From DAIDKA01 sp036267975 (lineage in GTDB: Bacteria > Pseudomonadota > Gammaproteobacteria > Steroidobacterales > Steroidobacteraceae), in NCBI GenBank assembly GCA_036267975.1, contig DATAVA010000041.1, positions 37,644-101,643 on the forward strand: a stretch of 64,000 nucleotides of DNA, read 5' to 3'. The position numbers and the translations under genes are program-made. Below, piece after piece: positions 17,015-24,376 of this stretch. The notes beneath the pieces are model-generated. The model saw nothing but the letters and a program-made list of their open reading frames with translations. It searched no databases and was not told the origin of the DNA. How positions within the stretch are numbered: position 1 is the first letter of the stretch; every line of letters begins with the position of its first letter.

Positions 17015-17742
17015 TCGCGGATCCTCAAGAATTCAACTGACTCGCCGGGGCGGTGGCTGCGCACGGGGGCGGCATCCAGGTAATCGCGGCCGACGGCGAG
17101 CCGACAATGTCGTGATCGTGCCGGTTCGAGCCGCTCCACGTCCAGCGCAATCCAGCCAGCCTGCGAAGCACACCACACATCCACCCAGGCAATGCGTGCG
17201 GCGCCTTCCTCCGAATGTTCCTGGCGGTAGCCGCTCACGTAGCGCCCGGGCACTCCGGCGGCGCGACAGCAGGTCAGAAAAGCGTGAGCAATGTCCGCTG
17301 ATGGGGCATCGGCCGGCTGCCGCTCGCGCACGGTGCGCCCCAACCCCGTGATCCACTCCCAGTTCGCCCCGTTTTCAGGTCGCAGGCTTTCACCGAGGTT
17401 CAGCACCTCGCGGGTCGGCCGGGTCAGCGCCGTGGCGGCCAGGTACGCCTGCGGCGACACCTGTCCCTCATGCGGCATCGGCTGCTCGGACCAGGTGATC
17501 TCCACGACGCCGGTCACGACGACCTCGAGTTGCCGGTGGGCCGCCTCGAGGCTCAGCAGGTGCGTGATATTGCCGTGAGCGTCGACCTGCTCGACGCGCC
17601 GACCGGGCGTGTGGAGGGTCCAATTGAGCGCATGCTGGCAGTTATCGCGGCGCGGCGTCAGGCGCAGCGCCTGGGCGCTGTACTGGAAGGGTTGTGAGTA
17701 GCGGTACTCACAGGTGTGCTGGATGCGCAGGCGTCGGCTCAT
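17011..17742 (-). CDS. Transglutaminase-like protein of the Anbu cluster, catalytic residues lost
   Basis: 243 aa. The N-terminal beta-domain (RLRIQHTCEYRYSQPFQYSA) and the C-terminal LAVGRDYLDAAPVR are typical of transglutaminase-like proteins in Anbu clusters. In active relatives the core reads G-V-C-Q-D-H-A-H, then S-H-A-W, then D near the next strand. Here the same places read P-S-A-D-I-A-H and R-I-A-W, so the nucleophile Cys is Ser and the catalytic His is Ile; the Asp in ALDVERL remains. The flanking AFLTCCRAAGVPGRYVSGY is well kept, so this is not a frameshift. It is probably a non-catalytic binding subunit, or uses other residues. Confidence 0.85.
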   Translation of the reverse strand: MSRRLRIQHTCEYRYSQPFQYSAQALRLTPRRDNCQHALNWTLHTPGRRVEQVDAHGNITHLLSLEAAHRQLEVVVTGVVEITWSEQPMPHEGQVSPQAYLAATALTRPTREVLNLGESLRPENGANWEWITGLGRTVRERQPADAPSADIAHAFLTCCRAAGVPGRYVSGYRQEHSEEGAARIAWVDVWCASQAGWIALDVERLEPARSRHCRLAVGRDYLDAAPVRSHRPGESVEFLRIRE

Positions 17743-18680
17743 TCGGCCCTCAGTGGTACGAGGAAATCCTCGGCAATGCGCTGCCCGAGATCGCGCAGCC
17801 GCTGCTGGAAGCGATCGAGCAGCACGATAATGCCATCGGCCGCGAGTTCATCGAACAGGCCGTAGTGAAACTGCGCATGCAGTTCGCCGGCGCGCCGCAG
17901 CGTCTCGCCCGAGCGCCCGTTGGCCACGCGCTTCAGGTCGCGCTGCAACTCGGCGAGGCAGCGGTGCACGGCCTGCGGTACATCATCGCGCATCAGGAAC
18001 AGCTCCGTGACCTGCTTGGGCGTCACGTGTCCGCGGCAGATACGGCGATAAGTTTCGAACGCGGACATGGCACGTAGCAGTACGGCCCATTCGCTGGCTT
18101 CCTCGTTCAGCCGTTCGCCATCCCCGCCCGGATCGCGCCACAGCGCCTCGAGCATGCGCGAGGTATTGTCGGCGCGCTCGAGATAGGTCCCGATGCGGGT
18201 AAAGCACAGCGACTCGTCGCGCTGCATGGTGCCGATGGTCACGCCGCGCGCGAGGTGCGCGCGATATTTGACCCATTCGAGGAAGTTGTGCCGCGCGGCT
18301 TCGGCCCCTGCGGCACCGAAGTTGCGCGATTCGAGGTAGGTCGCATTCACCGTCTCCCACAGTTCGGAGGGGATCGTGCCCCGCACGGCGCGGGCATTTT
18401 CGCGCGTGGCGCGGATGCACGAGACGATGCTGCCGGGATTGTCGGGGTCAAAGGCGAGGAAGTCGAACGCGGATCGCGCGTTGACGCCGTCGTGCTGTTC
18501 GTTGTAGCCCTCGTCCATGCCTAGGCAGACCAAGGTTGCGGTCCAGCCCTGCAGCACTGCCTCGGGCGGCCGGGGCACGAGGCTCAGACGCGCATGTGCG
18601 TCGAGCATGCGCGCAGTGCTTTCGGCGCGCTCCTGATAGCGCGACATCCAGTACAGGTGATCGGCGGTGCGCGAGAGCAT
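17739..18680 (-). CDS. Alpha-E domain protein
   Basis: 313 aa, predicted largely alpha-helical, beginning MLSRTADHLYWMSRYQERAEST, the classic opening of alpha-E (DUF403) proteins. Later ERADNTSRMLEALW and SAFETYRRICRG are also family-like. Alpha-E proteins occur beside circularly permuted ATP-grasp enzymes and are thought to act with them in making a peptide or amide-linked product; the biochemistry is unknown. It overlaps the transglutaminase-like gene by 4 nt and begins 1 nt after the ATP-grasp stop. Confidence 0.93.
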   Translation of the reverse strand: MLSRTADHLYWMSRYQERAESTARMLDAHARLSLVPRPPEAVLQGWTATLVCLGMDEGYNEQHDGVNARSAFDFLAFDPDNPGSIVSCIRATRENARAVRGTIPSELWETVNATYLESRNFGAAGAEAARHNFLEWVKYRAHLARGVTIGTMQRDESLCFTRIGTYLERADNTSRMLEALWRDPGGDGERLNEEASEWAVLLRAMSAFETYRRICRGHVTPKQVTELFLMRDDVPQAVHRCLAELQRDLKRVANGRSGETLRRAGELHAQFHYGLFDELAADGIIVLLDRFQQRLRDLGQRIAEDFLVPLRAE

Positions 18681-18681
18681 G

Positions 18682-20145
18682 TCAGGCGGAACCCCCCGCC
18701 AGCACCCAGGTGTCCTTGGTGCCGCCGCCCTGTGAGGAATTGACGATCAATGAACCTTCGCGCAGTGCCACGCGGGTGAGCCCGCCGGGCACGATGGTGA
18801 TGTCCTTGCCCGAGAGCACGAAGGGGCGCAGGTCGATATGTCGCGGGCCCACGCCATCGGCACCGAAGGTCGGCGAGGTCGACAGGGCGAGGGTCGGCTG
18901 TGCGATGTAGCGCTCGGGGTGCGCCTGGATGCGGCCCCGGAAATCCTCGATCTCGGCGTTGCTGGCCGCGGGGCCGATGAGCATGCCGTAGCCGCCGGCG
19001 CCGTGGACCTCCTTGACCACAAGTTGCGGCAAGTTCGCGAGCGCGTACTGCAGGTGCTCGGGATTGCGCAGCACGAAGGTCTCGACGTTCTGGATGATGG
19101 CCTCTTCACCCAGGTAGAACTTCACCATCTCGGGCACATACGGATAGATGGACTTGTCATCGGCGATGCCGGTGCCGATGGCATTGCAGATGGTGACGTG
19201 GCCGGCGCGGTAGACGGTGAGCAGGCCCGGCACCCCGAGCATGGAGTCCTCGCGGAACGCGAGGGAATCGAGGAAGTCGTCATCGACGCGTCGATAGATG
19301 ACATCGACGCGCTGCGGGCCCTGCGTGGTGCGCATGTACAGCATGTCATCGCGCACGAAGAGGTCCTGGCCCTCGACGAGCTCCACGCCCATCTGCTGCG
19401 CGAGGAAGGCGTGCTCGAAATATGCGCTGTTGTAGGCGCCGGGTGTCAGCACCACCACGGTGGGGTCGGAAATGGCGTTCTGGGCGACGCTGCGCAGGTT
19501 GTCGAGCAGCACGTCGGGATAGTGGCCGACGGGCTCGATCGACTGCTGCGCAAACAGCTCCGGGAACAGCCGCATCATCATGCGACGGTTCTCGATCATG
19601 TATGAGACGCCGGAAGGCACGCGCAGGTTGTCCTCGAGCACGCGGTACGAGCCATCGTGGGAACGCACCACGTCGACCCCGACGATATGCGCGTAGATGC
19701 CACCGGGCACGTCGATGCCCTGCATCTCGGGGCGGTATTGCGCATTGCAGAGAATGTGCTCGGCGGGCACGACGCCAGCTTTGAGAATGTTCTGATCGTG
19801 ATAGATGTCGTGGATGAACGCGTTGAGTGTGCGCACGCGCTGCTTCAGGCCGGCCTCGAGCGTGCGCCACTCCTGCTGCGGAATGATGCGCGGAATGATG
19901 TCGAAGGGAATCAGCCGCTCGGTATCGGCCCCGTCACCGTACACCGCAAAGGTGATGCCGACGCGATGAAAAATCGCATCGGCCTCGGCGCGTTTGGCCG
20001 CGAGTACCTCGGACGTCTGTCCCGCGAACCAGGCCTGGTACGGCCGGCAATGCGGGCGCGGCGCATGGCTCGCATCGAGCATCTCGTCATAGGGTATGGC
20101 GGATGCGCTGATCGTCGCGACCGATGAAGTTTGGGATTGCAGCAT
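18682..20145 (-). CDS. Circularly permuted type-2 ATP-grasp protein
   Basis: 487 aa. Family landmarks are YDEMLDASHAPRPHCRPY near the N-terminus, ITFAVYGDGADTERLIPFD, VLEDNLRVPSGVSYMIENR (a metal/ATP-binding region), VVVLTPGAYNSAYFEHAFLA and the C-terminal NSSQGGGTKDTWVL. ATP-grasp ligases activate a carboxylate as acyl phosphate and join it to an amine, so this is the likely ligase of the cluster. It is the first gene of the minus-strand Anbu operon, divergent from mutY across 90 nt. Confidence 0.93.
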   Translation of the reverse strand: MLQSQTSSVATISASAIPYDEMLDASHAPRPHCRPYQAWFAGQTSEVLAAKRAEADAIFHRVGITFAVYGDGADTERLIPFDIIPRIIPQQEWRTLEAGLKQRVRTLNAFIHDIYHDQNILKAGVVPAEHILCNAQYRPEMQGIDVPGGIYAHIVGVDVVRSHDGSYRVLEDNLRVPSGVSYMIENRRMMMRLFPELFAQQSIEPVGHYPDVLLDNLRSVAQNAISDPTVVVLTPGAYNSAYFEHAFLAQQMGVELVEGQDLFVRDDMLYMRTTQGPQRVDVIYRRVDDDFLDSLAFREDSMLGVPGLLTVYRAGHVTICNAIGTGIADDKSIYPYVPEMVKFYLGEEAIIQNVETFVLRNPEHLQYALANLPQLVVKEVHGAGGYGMLIGPAASNAEIEDFRGRIQAHPERYIAQPTLALSTSPTFGADGVGPRHIDLRPFVLSGKDITIVPGGLTRVALREGSLIVNSSQGGGTKDTWVLAGGSA

Positions 20146-20235
20146 CTGCGCTACGATAGCGCATACGCCGTGATCGCGATCGGTGCTGCCTTAAGATGGG
20201 GCGCGCCGCTCGATTTATGAGCAGAAATTGTGCAA
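20146..20235. promoter_or_regulatory. Divergent control region of the Anbu operon and mutY
   Basis: This 90-nt gap separates the ATP-grasp start (leftward) from mutY (rightward) and must contain the Anbu-operon promoter. I see no confident -35/-10 pair and no clear inverted repeat. Confidence 0.4.
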
Positions 20236-21306
20236 ATGACTGAAACCCCGGCCCAGCATTTCGGACAGGCCCTGATCGCCTGGCAGGCCACGCATGGTCG
20301 GCACGACCTGCCGTGGCAGCAGGATCGCACCCCGTATCGGGTGTGGGTCTCGGAAATCATGCTGCAGCAGACCCAGGTTGCGACGGTCATCGGCTACTTC
20401 GGGCGTTTCATGGCGCGCTTCCCGGATCCGGCAAGTCTCGCGGCGGCCTCGATCGATGAGGTGCTGCACCTGTGGACCGGGCTGGGCTACTACGCGCGCG
20501 GCCGCAACCTGCATCGGGCGGCGATCCGCATCCGGGATGAATTTGGAGGGAGGTTTCCGACGCAGTTCGAGGCAGTCGAAAGCCTGCCGGGAATAGGGCG
20601 CTCGACTGCCGGCGCCATCCTGGCGCTAAGCCAGGGGCAACGCTTTGCCATCATGGACGGCAATGTGCGGCGGGTTCTGAGCCGCTGGTTCGGCATCGAT
20701 GGCAATCCCATTGACCGGGCCACCACCGATCTTCTGTGGAATCGGGCGCAAGAGTGCACGCCGCGCACGCAGGTCGAAACTTACACCCAGGCCATCATGG
20801 ACATGGGCGCCACGCTGTGTACGCGCCGCAATCCGCTGTGCATGCATTGTCCGGTTTCGGATCAGTGTGTGGCCCGCATTACGGGCCGTCAGCACGAACT
20901 GCCGCCCACCAAATCAAAGCGCGCGATCCGACGAGCCCGCCACACACATATGGTGTTGGCCCAGCGACCTGATGGCAGCGTCTTGCTGCGGCAGCGCCCG
21001 CCGGCCGGGATCTGGGGTGGCCTATGGGCAGCGCCGGCCTTCGACAGCGCCGATGAGGCATTGGGTTTTGCGGCCGAGAATCTGGCCGGCGAGCCGATCA
21101 AGCTGCCGCCCATTCAGCATGCGTTCACCCATTTTGATCTCACCATCACCCCCTGGCTGGTACGCTGCAATGATCGCGCTGTACCGGGAACGTCCGCCGT
21201 CATGGATGCGCCCGACAGCCTTTGGTATAACGCGCGCGAACCCGCCAGCGTGGGACTGCCGGCACCCATGAAAAGCCTGCTCGAACGCATTGATGAGGAA
21301 CCCTAG
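20236..21306 (+). CDS. mutY: A/G-specific adenine glycosylase
   Basis: 356 aa. It removes adenine mispaired with 8-oxoguanine. Catalytic Glu40 lies in WVSEIMLQQTQV, the helix-hairpin-helix in SLPGIGRSTAGAILA, and Asp141 in IMDGNVRRVL. Four cluster cysteines follow as C-x6-C-x2-C-x5-C in CTRRNPLCMHCPVSDQCVAR. The C-terminal NUDIX-like domain (about 235-350) recognises 8-oxoG. The ATG at 20236 fits the family N-terminus; a GTG at 20230 is in frame. The next gene is yggX, directly adjacent, the same order as in E. coli. Confidence 0.97.
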   Translation: MTETPAQHFGQALIAWQATHGRHDLPWQQDRTPYRVWVSEIMLQQTQVATVIGYFGRFMARFPDPASLAAASIDEVLHLWTGLGYYARGRNLHRAAIRIRDEFGGRFPTQFEAVESLPGIGRSTAGAILALSQGQRFAIMDGNVRRVLSRWFGIDGNPIDRATTDLLWNRAQECTPRTQVETYTQAIMDMGATLCTRRNPLCMHCPVSDQCVARITGRQHELPPTKSKRAIRRARHTHMVLAQRPDGSVLLRQRPPAGIWGGLWAAPAFDSADEALGFAAENLAGEPIKLPPIQHAFTHFDLTITPWLVRCNDRAVPGTSAVMDAPDSLWYNAREPASVGLPAPMKSLLERIDEEP

Positions 21307-21582
21307 ATGGCCCGAATGATCCAGTGCGTGTATCTGAAGCGCGCAGCGCCCGGGCTCGATCGCGCGCCCTATCCCGGTCCTTTGGGCCTGCGCATATATG
21401 AAGGGGTGTCGAAGGAGGCCTGGGCGAAATGGCTGGGCCATCAGACGATGCTCATGAATGAGTACCGCCTGACGCCGGTGGACCCGAAGGCCCGCAAATT
21501 CCTTGAGGCGGAGATGGAGAAGTTCTTTTTTGGTGCCGGGTCGAGCAAGCCGGAGGGGTACAAGGCGCCTGAGGGCAGCTGA
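21307..21582 (+). CDS. yggX: Fe(2+)-trafficking protein YggX
   Basis: 91 aa, the usual size. MIQCVYLKRAAPGLDRAPYP with the single conserved Cys, then WLGHQTMLMNEYRLTPVDPK and FLEAEMEKFFFG, identify YggX, a small protein linked to protecting iron-sulfur enzymes (such as the neighbouring MutY) from oxidants and to handling labile iron. It begins immediately after the mutY stop, so both form one transcript. Confidence 0.96.
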   Translation: MARMIQCVYLKRAAPGLDRAPYPGPLGLRIYEGVSKEAWAKWLGHQTMLMNEYRLTPVDPKARKFLEAEMEKFFFGAGSSKPEGYKAPEGS

Positions 21583-21647
21583 GATCGTTGCAACTGGAGT
21601 CGGGCGCGTCTGCCGGCAAGAATCAATGACTTAGGCCTCGTGCGCGC

Positions 21648-21677
21648 TTGACGGCCCGCCCGCCGGGCCGGTTTAAT
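21648..21677 (+). promoter_or_regulatory. Sigma-70-like promoter of tRNA-Phe
   Basis: TTGACG at 21648-21653 (5 of 6 to TTGACA), an 18-bp spacer and TTTAAT at 21672-21677 (5 of 6 to TATAAT). The next bases are GC-rich (acgcgccc), as in stringently controlled stable-RNA promoters. Transcription would begin near 21684, about 13 nt before the mature tRNA. Confidence 0.7.
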
Positions 21678-21696
21678 ACGCGCCCTTCCCGACGTT

Positions 21697-21772
21697 GGCC
21701 AGGTAGCTCAGTTGGTAGAGCAGCGGATTGAAAATCCGCGTGTCGGTGGTTCAATTCCACCCCTGGCCACCA
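21697..21772 (+). tRNA. tRNA-Phe, anticodon GAA
   Basis: A 76-nt cloverleaf with encoded CCA. The acceptor stem GGCCAGG pairs with CCTGGCC; the D arm contains AGTTGGTAGAG; the anticodon stem GCGGA/TCCGC encloses the loop TTGAAAA with anticodon GAA; the T stem GGTGG/CCACC encloses TTCAATT. The discriminator is A at 21769 followed by CCA at 21770-21772. All stems pair without mismatch. Confidence 0.98.
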
Positions 21773-21910
21773 ATATCTCATTGATTTATAAAACTATTTC
21801 ATGCTCCGGGCATTCTCAATGCAACCGTTGGAATTGAAACGATAATCTGGCGAGGCCAAATTTCCTTCCAGCCACAAGTCGTTGCCGAGTGGGCCTCCCG
21901 CGGGCCGCAA

Positions 21911-21926
21911 CCAGGGGTAACCCTGG
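21911..21926. repeat. Short perfect inverted repeat downstream of the DUF3857 gene
   Basis: CCAGGG at 21911-21916 and CCCTGG at 21921-21926 form a 6-bp stem with a GTAA tetraloop. It lies 32-47 nt past the stop of the leftward gene ending at 21958. It lacks a T-tract on either strand, so a terminator role is only possible. The remaining sequence between the tRNA and this gene (21773-21957) shows nothing else. Confidence 0.3.
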
Positions 21927-21957
21927 CCCATTCCTTAGCGGGTCTCGGGGCGATGGA

Positions 21958-24006
21958 TCAATTGGCTCCGCATGCCGTGTCGGGGCGGGTCCAGTCAGTG
22001 TCAGCGTTGAAGGGGGCCGGTGCGCTCGACTTGTGCGTGGATGCGCCGGTACTGGAGGCGACCTGGTAGACCCTGGACATGTTGTTGTTGAATTTCGGCA
22101 GCTGCTGGTTGAGCTCCTCCGCTTGTACGGCGGTGATTTCCGGGAGTTCGACTTTTCTGCTCATGACCGTCCGCATCACGCCCTCACGCAGATCTGCGAT
22201 CCGCCAGTAGTGGACGCCACCCATTTCTGTATCCACCGGGTCTGAATCGTAATCCCACTTCCACTCGGAGCCACCCCTAGGCAGATGTATCGCTGTCACC
22301 CAACAATGATACGTAGGGTAGTCTGTCATCCAGGGAGCCATCTGATCCTGCTCTTTGGGGCGGTGGTATTCGTTGGGCGGCGTAAAACCAGCCCCATAGA
22401 TGTTCAGGCTCCGGCCATCGGCGTCATCACCGGTCCAGTCGACTTTTCCGTGTCCCGTGAGGATTAGGACTAGCAGCCCTTGCTGCTCGTCGTAATTCCA
22501 TGCGCTCGTATCCTGCTCGATCCACCCGTCATTCTGCCGCCAATACGCCTTGACGGCCTTATCGGCATCCTCTGCCGACATCGCTTTGATTCTGAAGGCG
22601 GCGCTACGGGCACCGTCACCGCGTAGAATCTCCTGGACCTTGATCGCTGCTTTCTGATCGAAGCCCTTGTTGGAGTCGACATCCAGGACGAGGATCGCAT
22701 CCGGAGACCGCGGTGGCTTGCTCGGCACGCTTTCGAGATCGCTACCCGCGGGGCGCAAAGGCAGTACCCAGCGTAATGTCAGGGGCGGCTCGAGCGTGCT
22801 GTCTCCCAGGCGCGTTCCATCCAGCCAATAGACCTTGTTTTCCAGATTGACCCGAACGACGACATGGTCGAAGAACCCGGGTGTCGGCAGTCGCTCATTT
22901 ATGCCGTCACCGCCTGCGGAATTCACGAGAACCGGTTCTCCGCGAATCCCTAGTTCCCGTAGAACCGCGAGCAGCAACGCGGTCTTTGCCTTGCAGTCGC
23001 CGAACTTGCGTTCCCAGGTTTGATCAGCGGTGGCGGGAGTCAAATTGCCACCATTAAGGCCTACGTAGACATAGCGAATGCGATCCTGAACCAACTTCAA
23101 CGCCGCGGCCATTCGCTTCACGGGGTCACTCTGTGCAGATGCGATCTGCGTGATTTCCGCCCGGACCGGAGAATTGCGTGCCAGCACAGCGGCCTTATCG
23201 AACAAAGGCCAGATGCGTCGCGACACGTCGGTCCAGCTGTCGAAGTCCGAAACTTCGAGGAATCTGCGAACGTTGACCCGTGCGGGCGCCCCGTCCGCAA
23301 TGACGGCCGAATGAGGATCTCGTAACTCGTATAGGAGCTCGACCTGTCCATTGACCGTTGTCGGCGTGACGCCACTCACATCGGGTGAGGCACGCCAGTG
23401 TATGTTGCTTGTCTTTGGCCAGACCACCCGCATCCGAAAGGCACCCGGAAGTCCGGTCGCCGGAAGTTGGGCGAATCCGAACAGGTGATCGCCAAGAGTC
23501 GGATCCTTGGTGCGAACTGTTGCGGCGAATTCCAGTTCATCCCCCACCTGCAATCCAGGTGATTGAAGCGTTGCCGTCAATTGACCATTCAGAGCCGCCT
23601 GCTCGAGAAATCCTTCACGCTGCAGGACCTGAAACTTCGTGGTCTTCAGAACGTCTATGACTTCCGTGCCGCGGATTATCCGGAGGTAATGAACCTTCGC
23701 GTCCCCGGCATCGGGGCTCCACGACACCGAAATGTTTCCTGCCGAGAGCGCATCCGGTTTCAGAATCTTCATCCGATAGGCCTGATAGGCCTCGAAACCA
23801 TTTGGCCCAAGGCGAATCTGATTATCCGAATAGACCACCCGAAACGGTGCGCCATCGGGCGTGGGGCTGTCGGTGGGCGTCGGGAACGGAATTACCCAGC
23901 TCGGTGCTTCGGTGTACTGGATGTCTCTGTTCCCGGCGTTCCCGGCATTGGATTGGGGCGCGAGAACCAGGGCGATCGCGCAAATCAAGAACCGGTAGTC
24001 GCGCAT
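21958..24006 (-). CDS. Exported DUF3857 / transglutaminase-like protein
   Basis: 682 aa with a signal peptide (MRDYRFLICAIALVLAPQSNA). The N-terminal half is a DUF3857-type beta-domain; the middle is a transglutaminase-like cysteine-protease fold with its triad intact: Cys338 in FGDCKAKTALL, His381 in FFDHVVVRV and Asp396 in WLDGTR. The rest is an Ig-like beta region. The start at 24006 follows a GAGGGAAA Shine-Dalgarno; an earlier in-frame ATG at 24033 would spoil the signal peptide. Substrates of this family are unknown. Codon choice is less GC-biased than in the heme operon. Confidence 0.88.
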   Translation of the reverse strand: MRDYRFLICAIALVLAPQSNAGNAGNRDIQYTEAPSWVIPFPTPTDSPTPDGAPFRVVYSDNQIRLGPNGFEAYQAYRMKILKPDALSAGNISVSWSPDAGDAKVHYLRIIRGTEVIDVLKTTKFQVLQREGFLEQAALNGQLTATLQSPGLQVGDELEFAATVRTKDPTLGDHLFGFAQLPATGLPGAFRMRVVWPKTSNIHWRASPDVSGVTPTTVNGQVELLYELRDPHSAVIADGAPARVNVRRFLEVSDFDSWTDVSRRIWPLFDKAAVLARNSPVRAEITQIASAQSDPVKRMAAALKLVQDRIRYVYVGLNGGNLTPATADQTWERKFGDCKAKTALLLAVLRELGIRGEPVLVNSAGGDGINERLPTPGFFDHVVVRVNLENKVYWLDGTRLGDSTLEPPLTLRWVLPLRPAGSDLESVPSKPPRSPDAILVLDVDSNKGFDQKAAIKVQEILRGDGARSAAFRIKAMSAEDADKAVKAYWRQNDGWIEQDTSAWNYDEQQGLLVLILTGHGKVDWTGDDADGRSLNIYGAGFTPPNEYHRPKEQDQMAPWMTDYPTYHCWVTAIHLPRGGSEWKWDYDSDPVDTEMGGVHYWRIADLREGVMRTVMSRKVELPEITAVQAEELNQQLPKFNNNMSRVYQVASSTGASTHKSSAPAPFNADTDWTRPDTACGAN

Positions 24007-24376
24007 GACATTTCCCTCGCGCCAGCAACTCATCTATTACTCGGTCTTGATGCCAAGCTGCCGCTGATATTGTCACAACAGAATGGGCCCGGCAAAGTAT
24101 CCGATACGCCCAGCTGAATCTCGTCGTGAATGGTGCGGCGGCAACGCTCGACGTCTTGGCGGTGCAAGCGGTAGGGTTCATCGGCAAGCAGGGGCATCGA
24201 TGCAGGAGCGAAGCAGCCGTTCGACTCAGGAGGAGCGAAGCTGCGACGCCTTGGTGTTGAAGATCCGGGTGCTCCAGAGCCTAAAACTCTCGCGTTTAGC
24301 CGCACCAAGGAAGCGTTCAACGTCTGCTGCGGCTGCTTTCCAGTAGATCGTGAGTATCCGCTGCTGTGCAGCCCGA
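24007..24376. other. 370-nt intergenic region between two leftward genes
   Basis: No convincing gene is seen; the short frames here lack start signals and family resemblance. An 11-bp direct repeat AGGAGCGAAGC occurs at 24204-24214 and 24231-24241 (27 bp apart). The region must carry the promoter of the DUF3857 gene; I cannot point to it with confidence. Confidence 0.5.

Noticed and set aside
21697..21772. tRNA-Phe as a proven attachment site of a genomic island
   Set aside because: No integrase and no second copy of the tRNA 3' end within the window; only composition supports an island.
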